A DNA stretch of 64,000 nucleotides from Chenopodium formosanum (GCA_024500155.1 CM044868.1:34583665-34647664), one strand, 5' to 3'; counted from the first letter of the stretch, positions 45,549 to 57,439 are shown. Made by a program: numbers and translations. The notes: generated from the sequence alone by a model not told the origin.

Positions 45549-47234
45549 TGTAGGCGTCGTTCGAAGTGCGCCTACGTTAAAGCATGTGTGAATATGCTTG
45601 ACACTCATAGGAAGTGGGAATTGACATTACGATTAGGGACAAATAAAGTAGGGAGCCGCTAACAAGTTTTTAAGAAACTTGTAAACCGTTCACGGATCAT
45701 AAAAGGCAACCACGATAAAGGGACAACGATAGGCAATAACAATTGACCCATGAAGGTTACACCCCATTCATAATCCATTAGATTATTAACCCCATATGGT
45801 TTAGAACCACGAAAGGAGGATCAGGGATGATGGTACGAAGTGAGTCATGGAGTCACATTCGCCTGTATTGGCCTCTACTCGATTCTTATAGTGAAAAATG
45901 ATTCCTGCGATCTCAAAGGCATACAAACAAAATATTCAATTTGCTCCAAACTATTATTAAGCTAAATTGGTTTAATATTAATGCAACATATAATTCTAAA
46001 ATATTAGTGATCACTTGATTAAACAACAAGATTAAAAAGGAACCTAAACCGGTTGTCCAAATTATCTTATTAGGCGTGATTTTCAATTACATATTCCCTT
46101 TAAACATGCAATATGGTGATCATAAAAATAATAGAATAAACATTAATATTGGAAGCAATTTAGCAATAATTCCAACAATACAAAATCGTTAGAAAAATAA
46201 TAGAAATAAGAGGAGCATAATTCTTACTTTGATTCTGTTTGTTTGCAACTACAAAATATTAAACGACTTAGTAACTTCAAGGAAATAATAATAAAACAAC
46301 AATTAAATTAAATTAAATAAAGTAGAGTTGATTTGGGGCCAAACCCTCAAACAGTTCTACCTTTCATGCCTTGGCTTAAGGACAGAACCACGAGTAAAGT
46401 ATGGACTCTTTGGAGTACTTGAAGAAGGAATTTTGAAATAAGAAGGGTAGGCTAGTGTTTAGGATAAAGCATAGAAGAGAGAAAAATAATCTAGAAAATT
46501 AATTGATGCCCCGTACATCAGAAATGAGGGGGTATTTATAGAGAAAATGTGCTGAGGGAGCACACGGAACCCTAAAATGATAAAAACCCTAAAAAAGTAT
46601 CTCGCAACACGACAAAATGTACAGTAACATGAGAAATACCACCGTTAGACGGGAAACATTCCCGTGACACGGTGCATTTTTAGTGTGACACGGGAAATTT
46701 TTAGTAAACGGGGAAGAAAAGACGTTAAGGGTTTACGCGGAAAAGACACAGAAATTCCAGTGTCACGGCAGATTTCTCGTGTCACGGAAAATCCCACCGT
46801 CAGACGGGAATGATTCCCATGACACGGTGGGTACCTGCCATGACGCGGGAATTCCCAGCTCGCTTTTCCGTCTAAATACATTTTTAACCCTAATTTCGTT
46901 CAGCATTTTAAGTGCCGATTGATAATTTCGGGCCTTTTTCTGATTTATTATTATTTAGGCTAAAATAAGAAAATAATTAAATAAAATAAATAAATAATAA
47001 AACAATAAATAAAAAAGGTTTGGGCTAAAATTAAATAATAAGTTTGGGATGAAATTAAAACTATGCTTTTACCAAACATCAAGACTAATCCATGGACTGT
47101 TCAAAAATACAAATTTAATCAAATACGATTTTTTAAGCACTCTCGAGATTAAATACTGAACCCGACTAATAGTGGCGGTAAAAGGTTGTTCATCATCGGG
47201 TTTGGTTTTGGGGAGACATTTTTAGGTGTCTACA
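45549..47234 (-). mobile_element. Diverged solo LTR of Ogre A
   Basis: 1,686 bases that align end to end with the Ogre A LTRs but with many substitutions and small indels. Flanked by gtcgc (45544-45548) and gccgc (47235-47239), a duplication with one mismatch. No internal domain or second LTR. It is older than the complete Ogre A. TATA box at complement 46533-46541. Confidence 0.9.
46603..46856. repeat. Decayed phased palindromes in the Ogre A solo LTR
   Basis: About ten units at the positions expected from the intact LTRs. Several have lost one arm (for example CCATGACACGG, CTCGTGTCACGG), while CCGTCAGACGG, CCGTTAGACGG and CCGTGACACGG persist. Confidence 0.85.
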
Positions 47235-47716
47235 GCCGCTTGGTCTGGATGTCTGCTAACAAGGGGACGAACGACCGAGTGTCGGATGATGTCAGGAAGA
47301 AGTCAAGTTCTTTGAAGTTAAAGATTCAAGATTCTTTCAAGATTCATGCAATTGTGAATCGAAAGGGGAGGTCAACCCCTTTTTAGAGAAAGGGTGAAAA
47401 ATCTAAGGTAAAACCCTAGATTCCCCAAACAGTATAAAGTGAAATCTGACCAATGATAGGCCGAGACCTGTCACACGAGTCCCTTGGCGAGTTACATCGC
47501 GCCCTAAAAGGGGAAAATGATTTGGGTATTACATCCTGCCAAGTGGCCCAATGAGTATGTGACACGTGTCACTCAAAGAGGTGTCCAAATGGACTCCTCA
47601 TATACTAACACGTGTCATGCAAATATGGCACCTGAGAAACGACGACCTTCAAGGCCCAAATCCCAAGGTAGCCAAAAAACAACACTGCCATAACTCCTAG
47701 GTCATCAAACCTCAAG
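47235..47716 (+). mobile_element. Tat-lineage element, piece 3 (probable 3' LTR start)
   Basis: Lies between the Ogre A solo LTR and Ogre B. A purine-rich stretch CTAAAAGGGGAAAATGATT at about 47503-47521 could be its polypurine tract, with the 3' LTR beginning there and resuming at 60124 with a TATA box. Inferred from order only. No gene. Confidence 0.4.
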
Positions 47717-48575
47717 TGTAGACACCCATTTGTGTCTCCCCAAAACCAAACTCAGTGATGAATACCTTTCATGTCATTTGATTATCGAACGAAGCGAAAG
47801 TGTTAAAAGTCTATTGATGAGGATTTTTTTATTAAAATATCTTTTCTTTCTATTTTTGAAAATATTTCCTTTCTTACCTTATTTTTGAAAAACGTGCATT
47901 CAAGTTTAGTTTGGTCCATGATAAGGGTCCAATAATAGTTTAGTTGGATAGGGTTTGAAAAGACCTTTCCAACAATATATTATAAGCCCAATTCGGATGA
48001 ATAATGAGAAAGTTATGGCCAAAATACTAAATTGTGCCCGATTTGGTTTTTATATGCGGCCCAATGATCTAGAGGAGGGCCTATTATTAATTATCAGTAT
48101 TAAAGCTATTAGGATTTATTATAGTCTTCTATATTACTCTAGAAGGTTCTTTTAAATCCTAATGGTGTTAGGATTGATAATTATGTTTCAAAGAGTTTTA
48201 AATTGAATAAAACTACTCCTTTTTAGAATCCTTGTTTTGTACGAAGTGGAATATATCAGATTTTATTTTGTGCCTCATAATCCTAATCCAAATTTTATAT
48301 GGTTGGATAGATCTTGAAATTATCTTTCCAATGATATATAATAATATTAATTCCGAGCTATGACGGAAAAGATATGAATGAGAATGAAATTCTATCCAAA
48401 ACTGACACCCTTCAACTATTTTCGCCATATCTTTTTATCTACATAAGATTTTAATCTGATTCAAATTGTGATTGAAATTAGACTTCAAGAGCTTTCCAAC
48501 GATATATTATATGCCTTATTTGGACTTCCGGATCAAAAGATATGATAAAAACAAAAACGCGTGAAACTGATTATT

Positions 48576-48648
48576 AGCGCATGATGCTAAGCATTAGCGC
48601 CTGGCGCTAACCTTTAGCGCCTGACGCTAATAACCAGCGTCGACCCTA
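48576..48648. repeat. Phased AGCGCC-T-GGCGCT palindrome array, Ogre B 5' LTR
   Basis: Units start at 48576, 48596, 48616 and 48636, exactly 20 bases apart. The best core is AGCGCCTGGCGCT followed by AA. The five-base spacers differ (gcatt, ccttt, taacc). Confidence 0.95.
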
Positions 48649-48708
48649 ATCAAGTTCTATGCGCGTCAGAACTCTGTCTCGATTTTCTATCTTTTTGGCT
48701 GATTTTCT

Positions 48709-48718
48709 CTATAAATAG
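48709..48718 (+). promoter_or_regulatory. TATA box of Ogre B 5' LTR
   Basis: CTATAAATAG, 61-133 bases downstream of the palindrome array. The 3' LTR copy is at 58970-58979 and the third LTR copy at 61960-61969. Confidence 0.75.
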
Positions 48719-49867
48719 CGTTCTAAAAACTCCGTTTTCATTCACCAACTCTCATCAAGATTTTCTTTATTACTCTCTCTCTCTTTTCTAAACTAGCCTT
48801 TTCTCAAATACAAAATTCCGAATTCGCAAGACTTGGACATACCTAGCATTGTTCGAAGTTGCCTTCGCCCTAGACGTGAAAGGTTTAATTTCTGAGAGTT
48901 TGGTCCCAAATCTCTCTTTCAATTATTTAATTTAATTGTTTTGTTTATTATTTTCCTTGAAGTTACTAACGCGTGTATTTTATTATTAGAAAGAGGTACG
49001 AGACATCCAATTAAGTACTCTATTGATTTATTGATATTATGATATATAAATCATGCTTAGGTTGTTATTATGATTCCTAGTGTCATGTTAGGATGTTTTG
49101 ATCTTCCTAGTATCATGTTTAGGGTAGCTTTAATATCAAATATGACAATTGTAATTCATGCGATGCGTCCTATTCGCTTCCTATTATTCATGTTAGTATC
49201 ATGTTAGGGCTAAATATTTGATTTTTATTGTTTATTGACATGCTAGGGTTTGTTATTAATCTTGTTAGTATCATGCATATGATCTTGCTATTATTATGCT
49301 TTAACATTAATACGATTATTTTTATGATTTATATGATTATTTATTATATTAATTTTTATTGCTTGATCACACCTTTTATGCATGTTTAAAGGGAATTGGT
49401 ATTTGTAATCACGTTTAATAAGATAATTAATAATCTTGTTTAGGGTTAATTTGATTATAATTCAAGTGATCGCCAATAATAGATTTGTTTGTGCATTAAT
49501 ATTCAACCAACATAGATAAACAAGTTTAGGGTTAATCCTATTGATTGTATGTTAGTCAGAAAGCGCACATGAATACGATCAGAATAAAGTAGAGGCCTAT
49601 TATTAGGGAAGGTTCAATCTCTTTTAGGTTGGATTTGTACCTTCTTCCCCGAACTACCAGTCATGGTTCAATACCTATTGGAGTTGACAATGTCTTGGAT
49701 CGTTAAGGGGTGTAACCTTCACCTCGTGATCGTTTACAAGCTCCTAAAACTTGTTGGCGGCTCTTTTGCTCTTTATTCTTTACTTTTGGACGCCACCGTA
49801 CTTTAGTATATGATCACAGTGGGGTTCAAGCTAGGGATTAACGCTTGAAATATTCCCTACAGTTTTT

Positions 49868-49889
49868 TGGCGACTCCACTAGGGAGGAT
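49868..49889 (+). promoter_or_regulatory. Primer binding site of Ogre B
   Basis: TGGCGACTCCACTAGGGAGG, identical to the Ogre A site, six bases after the LTR. Confidence 0.8.
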
Positions 49890-51294
49890 TTCTATTTTAA
49901 TTCCTGAAATTTATTTCGACAATGATTTAGAATGAGTGGATGAGACTCGAAACGTTCTAAGTATTTCATGTGCGTAATTTTGATTAACATTATTGTCATA
50001 TGCATAATAAAGATCTCATTGGAAAGACCATCCGTAATGAGTTAAAACATAGGATTTTTACATGTAGGAAATTTGAGGAATATCTTTCACAACTAGAATC
50101 GAAAAAACACTACACAAAACTAGAAAATTTTATCGACCACAGAAAGCTGCTGAGGCATGTAGGAACTAGCGTCAGCGAACAAAGATTAGCGCCAGTATTT
50201 TGACTTTAGTGCTAGACGACAGCCTCTGTCGCCAGGCGCTAAAGCCAAAAGCTGGCGCCAACCTCTGTTTGCTGGCGCCAAGTTCTTCCAATACCAAGCC
50301 AAAAATATGCGTTCTAATTTCGACCAGTTTTTAGCATTGTTCACTCGATCCTACTTCCTGATTGAGTATTTATCACTTTTCTGAAACCCATATGTGTTCT
50401 ACATATGGACATAAATCTCTGAGAATTCATACTCCATCTACCTGATTGAACGCTTTGAGAAACAAAGGGTACATCCGTGAATGTTGAATTCACCAAACCA
50501 TGGAAGCTAATTTTTTCTAAATTCGCGGTGTCCCATCCACTCGCGCTAACCCTTCACGGTTAGGCTTCCGCGCGGTGCATCCAGACAATTAACCATGGAC
50601 CCTCTATTGACTAACCCATATCCTGAACTTTAGAGAACTAGAGCCATGGTTAGGTTGCAAACTCATTGCATCATATTGTGCCTACTTGACTAATTGTGCA
50701 TTATTTATTGTGCATACTCTATGTGTTTTTTCCTAACCGTTTGGTTTGACTTATGATTAAGCCTAAATAAACTAATTAATAACTAAAGGACTTTTCTTAA
50801 TTAATTGACTAATTAATTTGAGCTAATAAATATGCCTAAAATCGAGTTATAGTTCCCTTAAATCAACCCGGATTATTATTCCCGTATACTGCACAAACGT
50901 CAACTTGTTTTTCTCATAGACGAAGTTATAGGAAGAACTAAGAGTCGTAGAACCTATGGATCTGTAGCCCCGAGTTTTATCTTTAATTTTGCGTTTGTTT
51001 TATCCCAATCAGAGTCACAGATCAAAAGTTATGACTAAAATACCACAGCCTGTCCAGTTTAATGCATATACGTGAGGTCTTAACTTAGTCTTTGTTTGAG
51101 TCTAGTCACATAGTCTAGCCACATGGTCATGACACGAGTCTTAACATGTCACTTGCACTCACAATAAAGCACCCACTAATATGTATATACACCATGACCA
51201 TGTCTTAGGTTCATGCATGAGTCGGTTTTCTCCGTCATTTGAGGTGGGGGTACATTCTATTCCTAATTTTTTCATATTTCTCCATCTACATCAT
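49890..51294 (+). other. Ogre B 5' leader, first part
   Basis: No credible coding region apart from a 67-codon frame at 50000 that I judge accidental. It contains a palindrome array and, near 51060-51190, repeated gtcaca/agtct(a/t) phrases. Cut by a hAT transposon. Confidence 0.6.
50168..50283. repeat. Phased palindromes, Ogre B leader
   Basis: Units start at 50168, 50188, 50208 and 50228, 20 bases apart. Two further GGCGCC cores (GCTGGCGCCA at 50251 and 50271) are also 20 apart. Confidence 0.9.
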
Positions 51295-51299
51295 TAGTG

Positions 51300-51550
51300 G
51301 TGGGCATGGGCCGTGCCGGGCCTGCCGTGGGCCGTGCCTAGGCGGGCCATGAACAGTGTCGTGCCGGGCCGTGCCGGCCCACGGTGGAGGCGGGCCGTGC
51401 CGTGCCGTGCCGGCCTTCAAGGTTTCCCTGTCCACGGCACGGCACGGCCCACCGTGCCGGTCGTGCCGTGCCGGGCCGCCCGTCGTGCCGGCCACCGTGC
51501 CGGCCCACGGTGGAGGCGGGCCGTGCCGGCCACCGTGCCGGCCCACGGCT
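51300..51550. repeat. Left subterminal GGCCGTGCC repeats of the hAT
   Basis: Dense short repeats of gccgtgcc(g) and its complement, much richer in GC than the surroundings. Likely transposase-binding region. Confidence 0.85.
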
Positions 51551-52066
51551 TACCCTTTTTTCTTTTTTTTTTTAAAAAAAAAAATTAAAAAAAACTTTAA
51601 AAAAACTTGAATTTTTTTTATGAAAGAAAAAATTGAATTGAATAATTATACAATTTAATATTTGAATTTAATAATTATTAAATTTTTTATGGAGTTAAGT
51701 TATATTAAATATTGTTTAAATTATATTAATATTTATTGTTCATTCATAATTTACTATATATCATATTATTCATATAACTATATAAGTATTAGACAAAAAT
51801 TAAATAACAATATAACATATTCCATAAAATTAAAAGTTGAAAAAATTCATTCCTAAAAATTTATTAAGTAAAAGATAATATGAAGTACAAGTGTACAACT
51901 AACAATAATTGATGAATAACTTATTTTGTTATTTTATTATACGGCTAATGTTAATAGAGTACATAGCCAACATAGGAAATACTAACATTTTCACTAATTA
52001 ATAGAGTACATAGGAAATACTAGAATTTTCGCTAATTAATATTAATTCTCGAGTTGTTGGTAATCT

Positions 52067-52744
52067 TCAATCAAGGTCTTCATTATCTTCTTCGTCTTCA
52101 TTTTCGGCTTCATGTTCACTAGCTAATGCGGAGGAGCTAGTTGAACCAGAACGATCGGAACCATCGATGTTGTCGTTGGCCGTAAAAGTACGATCTTGGA
52201 TGCGTTCTTGGGCATCCATCCAATCCTTCAAGCAAACACACATTTCTAGTGTTTCGGGCTTCAAACTTGTTCTTCTATCGTCTAGAACCCTTCCCGAAGC
52301 ACTAAAAGCTCGTTCCGAGGCAACGGAGGAGGCTTGGATGCTGAAAATATCACGTGCCATTGCCGCCAAAATTGGATGCTTTGTGCTTTGGGATTTCCAC
52401 CAATCTAGGATGTCCATCCCCAACCTCGAATCTTCGTCCAAGCCTTTCATGAAGTCGTAGTTTAAGTACATTTGCAACTCCGAAACATCGCTTTGTGTTC
52501 GCCTTGATGATGATCCACTACCTGAAAACTTAGATAACATGTTAGCAGCTTGGGCCGCCAAACTTTTGCCCGTTTTACTTACGCTTTTGGATGTTTGAGA
52601 AGGGGCAAAATGAGTGACGGTTCCATATTTAGATTCATAAACTCTATATAACTCAAAAAATTTATCTTTCACATGATTTTTATATTGTTCGACACCATCA
52701 CCGAGTTGCATGCATTCATAGTAAATATTGGAGGGAAAAAACAA
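52067..52744 (-). pseudogene. C-terminal fragment of a hAT transposase
   Basis: 225 codons. Residues 1-90 match the region before the dimerisation domain (YECMQLGD..., FFELYRVYESKYG). Residues 100-185 are the hAT dimerisation domain (PF05699): ELQMYLNYD, LDILDWWKSQSTKHPILAAMARDIFSI, SSVASERAFSASGRVLDDRRTSL and the CLKDW ending. The tail is acidic. The BED zinc finger and most of the catalytic core are missing: the frame meets the GC-rich subterminal zone at 52745. RICESLEEPER-type by overall pattern. Unlikely to be active. Confidence 0.92.
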
Positions 52745-52769
52745 GAGCAGCGCCAGTTTATAGCCGTTA

Positions 52770-53030
52770 GCCCGCGGGCCGTGCCTGCGGGCCGTGCCTG
52801 CGGGCCGTGCCTACGGGCCGTGCCTGCGGGCCGTGCCTGCGGGCCGTGCCACGGGCAATTGGCCGGGCTCGTGCCGTGCCGGGCCACTTTTGGATTTTTT
52901 TTCACCGCAGCCCGCACGAGGCACGAGGGGCGTGCCATCGTGCCGGGCCGGGCCTGCCGTCGGGCCGGGCCGTGCCGGGCCATCCTCGTGCCGTGCTCGG
53001 GCCGCCCGCGTGCTGACCCGGCCCATGCCC
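52770..53030. repeat. Right subterminal repeats of the hAT
   Basis: Includes six tandem 13-base units CGGGCCGTGCCTG with one variant (52778-52850), followed by irregular GGGCCGTGCC-type repeats. Confidence 0.85.
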
Positions 53031-53045
53031 AGCTCTATACATCAT

Positions 53046-53276
53046 CTTTCCATTCTCTACATGCTTTCTTCACATTACAACCTTCATTCTTCCTACATTC
53101 TTTCATCTATGCATGTTGAATAGAGTTGAGTCAAGTAACTAACAATGAATATCCCTAATTTCCCTTTCCACGGTACTTGGTCAAGGAGAGAAAGACGATT
53201 AATCAAAGACAACACCTTTGTTCAAGTCTTACTTTTTGATAAATAGATCCATCCAAAGAGGAAAGCTAAGAAGATA
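53046..53276 (+). other. Ogre B 5' leader, second part
   Basis: Resumes after the hAT. AT-rich, no gene. It leads directly to the gag ATG. Confidence 0.6.
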
Positions 53277-55308
53277 ATGGCAACTCAAGAAGAAGTCAAC
53301 GAACTTTAGAATCAATTGACTACCGTGACTGAGACATTGAATGTTTTAACCCTAAAGATCAATGACCCTATAAAGCAACAACAGATGGACCTCATGCAAG
53401 AGAGTTTGAGCAAGTTGTCTAGTGACTACAAGTTTCAAGGAATTAGCTCACAAGAGGTCTCGGTGGACAAAGATCTTCTTCCGCAGAAGCTCAATGATAA
53501 CGACATCCCAAAATTCAAGGCAACTAACAACCCTTATTTTCATCTAAGAGCTTTCGAAACCATAATGAACATTAAGGCGATTGATAAGAAAGTCTTTCAT
53601 TCGTTGTTTTCTTTATCTCTTGAGACTGTTTGTCAACAATGGTTCTTTTCCCTTGACAAAGAGAAAACCTCTTCTTGGGATTCCATAACAAACGCTTTCA
53701 TAGGTATATATAAGTGCAACATTCAAGACGAAATAGACCACAAACAACTTGAGATGTTTAAACAAAAAGAAAACGAAGGGTTCACTTCTTTCTTCAACAA
53801 ATGGAGGGAAACTTCTGCTAATATGGTCAAGGTTCCTACCGAAAAAGAATCTGTGAGGATGTTTATCAAGAATCTCCAAGGGAAGTATTCAAAGCACTTA
53901 AAATACCAACACAACTTGAATACTTTCAAGGCTGTGTATAATATAGGCATTGACATTGAAGATGACCTTTTGAAAGATAATAGTGCGAGAGGAAAGAAGA
54001 ACGACCATCCTTCTTTTTCCTCTCCTATTAATGAGGTACATGCTACGAACGCCTCTAAATTGCGAATCCAAAGGTTAAAAAGAGTGTTCACTCCACTTGG
54101 TATGAGTTAAGAAACAGCTTTCGAGAAGCTACATCACAAAGGACTAGTCATGCCCATAGGGCCCATCAAAGATCCAATTCCAGAAGCCAGGCCACCCAAG
54201 TGGGACCCTAATAAGCACTGCAAATATCACCAAGGAAAGGGCCGCGACACTAAGGAGTGTTGGGAACTCAAAGAAGCTATTCAAGATCTGATCGATGATA
54301 ATAAAACTTCCGAGGTTTTAGCCATTGAAGAAGATCAAACATCCTTCGATCCATCACTTCTTATCACACCTGTAGGTGAGCCCATGATCGAGACAACTTT
54401 ATATAACCTCTCTCGATGAAGTGGCCATAATTGAGGAGGATGAAAGTCTTTTATTAGATAATACCAGGGAAGACTCGTCAAGTCTAAAAGAGGATGTTCG
54501 AAAACTGCAAGATGTCGTTGCCATGCTCTTGAATGTGGTAGAAGGACTAGCAAATCGGGTGACGGTTATTGAACAAAATTCTCGCCAAGGATTTAATGAA
54601 GAACTCAATGCTCCTAAGCCACGGGCAAAATGGACCATTGAAGAATACACACCAATAGGAATGACTTATAATGAATCTTTTGACTATCTTTACGATCAAG
54701 GTCTTATTCACCCTATTGTACCCAATCAAGACCCTCCGGCCGAAAAACGGTTTCCGAATTGGGATCCAAATTCTTACGATCGATACCATAGAGGCCGTGG
54801 TCACACCACCGAAGCATGTCTCGCCCTCAAAGATCGTGTTTAAGACCTCATTGATTCAAATCTCCTTCATGTTCCTCCGCGCGACAAGAAGGCCAAGATT
54901 AGTAACGATAACAACAATGGCTGTAAAGGAAAGAAGAACGACTATCCTTCTTCTTCCAAAAACACCTACTCTAGTAACAGTGTTGGTAATTTCGACCTTA
55001 ATGAAATCTTAGCCATGGATAATCGAGGATTTAGAAAGCAACTAAGAAAGGATTTCACCCCTATTGGAATTAGCTACGATGATGCTTTCGATCGACTCCA
55101 TGCAAAGAGACTCATTACTCCTGTTGGACCCATTCAAGATCCCCCACTTGAGAAAAGACTGCCTAGTTGGAACCCAAATGTACGCTGCAAATACCATTAA
55201 GGTAGGGGTCATACTACTGAGAGCTGTTGGAAACTAAAGGAAGCAATCCAATATTTGATCGACAATAACGGGATTCCAATACCTCCAGTCGGCAAGAATA
55301 CCAAGTGA
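53277..55308 (+). pseudogene. Ogre B gag with triplicated knuckle module
   Basis: ATG at 53277 (MATQEEVNEL), aligned with the Ogre A Gag start. In-frame stops at 53307, 54108 and 54841 and one inside the third knuckle (55198), plus a +1 shift near 54405. The Gag core matches Ogre A: IPKFKATNNPYFHLRAF, VCQQWFFSLD, KWRETSANMV. Then the module '(F/Y)TP(L/I)G(M/I)...HHKGLVMPIGP...CKYHQGKGRDTKECWELKEAIQDLIDD' occurs three times (about 54090-54305, 54640-54865 and 55055-55265), where Ogre A has it once. The second copy has lost its first cysteine (YDRYHRGRGHTTEAC). A coiled-coil-like KLQDVVAMLLNVVEGLANRVTVIEQ segment separates copies one and two. Coding ends at 55308 and no protease follows. Confidence 0.85.
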
Positions 55309-56820
55309 TGATGAGCCAAGGGACAAGACGCAAACTTCAATGACAAGATTTCATGATCTTTTTTCTATTTTTTATTCACCTTTTTCCCCAATAAGTCTAG
55401 CATAGGCACCTTTCTATTCTCTTTAGATTTATTTTTAGGGTCATTATTTCTTTTCCTTAAATAAAATGAGCATTTTATTCTCTTACATATGATCATCACA
55501 TTGCATTGCATAAAAAAAAAAAAAAATCCCTGTCAAACTAAGAACAAGGTATACCAATGATTTAAGGCACCCCTTGTAGCCACATCATACCATCTTTCAC
55601 CTTTTTAATTTACAATCCTTTCTTCATAAACCACTTTGAGCCTCGTCTAACGATAGACCTTTCATTTTTCAACCTACATCTACCTAACTTTGGGATGGGA
55701 TGATGTGTAACTTATGCAATTTTAAATTTCATAAAAAGCTTGAGTGATTTCAAAAGATTAAAATAGCAAAAAATAAATAAAATAAGAAAAAAAAAATAAA
55801 AGTGTACAAAAAGGGCAAGTGTTCCAATGTCTTTGACATGAACATGTCTTTGATATGAACACGTCTCAGATTGCGTCTCTTATCAAGTGCTCGGTACCAT
55901 GCCTAAGAAACATGAATGCCAAGTGAGTGATAGACCGCATGATCGGGATTTCCCACACTTATTAAAATAAAATAAATGCTAAAGCATAAAAGAGCTAAAA
56001 AAGAGTTGAAACTCAAGCATACAAAAAAAAAAAAAAATACAAAGATTCAAAAGCGAGGTTGCACACCTTGGGGGCTTATCGAGGGTCTTGAGCCTTTATC
56101 CCCTTCTTCTTCATGCCTTTAGCCTAACCACGTTACAACCCTTAAAAGGAACTTTTTGAGGTATACATACACTTGTGTGAGGTTCGTCTAGAGCTACGTT
56201 CGGCCTGATTCCTAACGGATACATAGGCAACCTCACATCGAGGTGCGACCGTAATAAAATGAATTCATATTCACATTCACACACTTACACCATGATCATA
56301 TCAAGGGATCTCTAATTCTCATCCCTATTCATGTAGAGCTAGAGGGGCTTGATTCCTACATCATCAGCCTACCTAGCCTAAGAGTCACCATTATTTGACT
56401 CTTCTTGAAATAATATATTTTCCCACTCACTTAGCCTTTGCGGCCTAACTTTAGTATCTCTTTCACACACTGCACAAATACATGACTAAATATACTTCCT
56501 TTAGGAACCCTTTGTCATGATATCTTACTACAACGTTGAAGCATGCCTTGTCATATCAACATCACTTATCAATCATAATCATCATTGCATCACAAATTAT
56601 GAAGTGCTTAACCTCCATGCCTAAGTTACCCAAATGCTTTCATCATTGAGTCAACAATTGAGATAGCCTAGGATGGGTTAATCCTTTCACCTTGAGAGAT
56701 AGTATCAAACAACATTTGACTAAGCTCATTCAACATGCACCTTCAAAAACTTCACTTCGATTTTTTTTCGCGTCTTTCTTTTTTGGGAGAAAGTCAGTAC
56801 CCTCCACAAAAATGACGGAA
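55309..56820 (+). other. Noncoding internal region of Ogre B replacing pol
   Basis: No recognisable protease, RT, RNase H or integrase. AT-rich with A-runs (55513-55526, 55745-55800, 56025-56038). Confidence 0.65.
56185..56250 (+). other. Conserved post-integrase block retained in Ogre B
   Basis: tagagctacgttcggcctg, attcct, gatacataggcaacc: same order and orientation relative to the element as 21985-22055 of Ogre A. Confidence 0.65.
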
Positions 56821-56879
56821 ATTTTTTGCTTTTTTGTATTTTCAAGTTGCACGATCACATAACAACGCACAAACAAGTC

Positions 56880-57030
56880 ATGTACACATTGAGTCATGTC
56901 GTGTCATATAACCTTGATTTGAGTCTAACACATGTGTCAAACACTTTGAGTCAAGTCATCCTCGAGTCAATCATAGCGAGTCAAGTTTATACCTTGAGTC
57001 ATGTCAAATCAATGAGTCAAGCGACATTAA
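56880..57030 (+). repeat. Irregular GAGTCA(A/T)G repeats in Ogre B
   Basis: The phrase gagtca(a/t)gtc occurs about seven times at uneven spacing. Confidence 0.6.
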
Positions 57031-57141
57031 ACCTTAGGTCAACCCTCAAATAATTAAAGAGATTAGCAAAGTCATAAAGTCAAAGATAAATACAGGTTCA
57101 TTCCAGCGGTAGCAAGAGCAGAATAGGGAAGACCCTACTCC

Positions 57142-57214
57142 AGCGCCAGACGAAAACATCTAACGTCTGACAACAGACTTCAGCGCCTGGCGCTAGATCC
57201 CAGCGTCTGGCGAC
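57142..57214. repeat. Phased palindromes, Ogre B 3' UTR
   Basis: Units start at 57142 (AGCGCCAGACGAA), 57162 (AACGTCTGACAAC), 57182 (AGCGCCTGGCGCT) and 57202 (AGCGTCTGGCGAC), exactly 20 bases apart. Confidence 0.93.
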
Positions 57215-57439
57215 AGAGCCAAATCGCGGCTCCAGAGGCATTGCAACGCCAACAGAGCTCAACCACTCAGAGCAATATATTTCAACCTCTTTTAGCAATT
57301 TTGGGTTCCTTGGTACGCTAGTTAGCCCCTATAAACAATTTGACATGATCAAGTAGTCAGCTTGATCACAATCGCAATAGGAGATCGACCTGACAAAAGA
57401 TCGTCTCACTTAGCTTAAAGCGCCTAAGCATTGGCTCAT

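Larger units (their letters stand above)
47717..49861 (+). repeat. Ogre B 5' LTR
   Basis: 2,145 bases. It contains about 365 bases (roughly 48228-48590) that are deleted in its own 3' LTR but present in the third LTR copy at 60948. TATA box at 48709-48718; U5 has the phrase aaaacttgttggcggctc shared with Ogre A. Confidence 0.9.
51295..53037 (-). mobile_element. Internally deleted hAT transposon in the Ogre B leader
   Basis: Ends TAGTGGTGGGCATGGGCC (left) and TAGAGCTGGGCATGGGCC (right, read inward) with a perfect 8-bp duplication tacatcat (51287-51294 and 53038-53045). Both subterminal zones are GC-rich arrays of GGCCGTGCC-like repeats, while the middle is AT-rich. Only the C-terminal part of the transposase remains, on the minus strand. 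Confidence 0.95.

Noticed and set aside
46645..46881. Frames rich in the words DTV or VTR over palindrome arrays (also 29368-29845 and 31028-31234)
   Set aside because: Translations of the repeated CCGTGACACGG words, not proteins.
50000..50203. 67-codon frame in the Ogre B leader
   Set aside because: Short, AT-rich, runs into a palindrome array and has no counterpart in the Ogre A leader.
51313..51610. Overlapping GC-rich frames at the hAT ends, also at 52673-53123
   Set aside because: They translate subterminal GGCCGTGCC repeats in all frames. Not coding.
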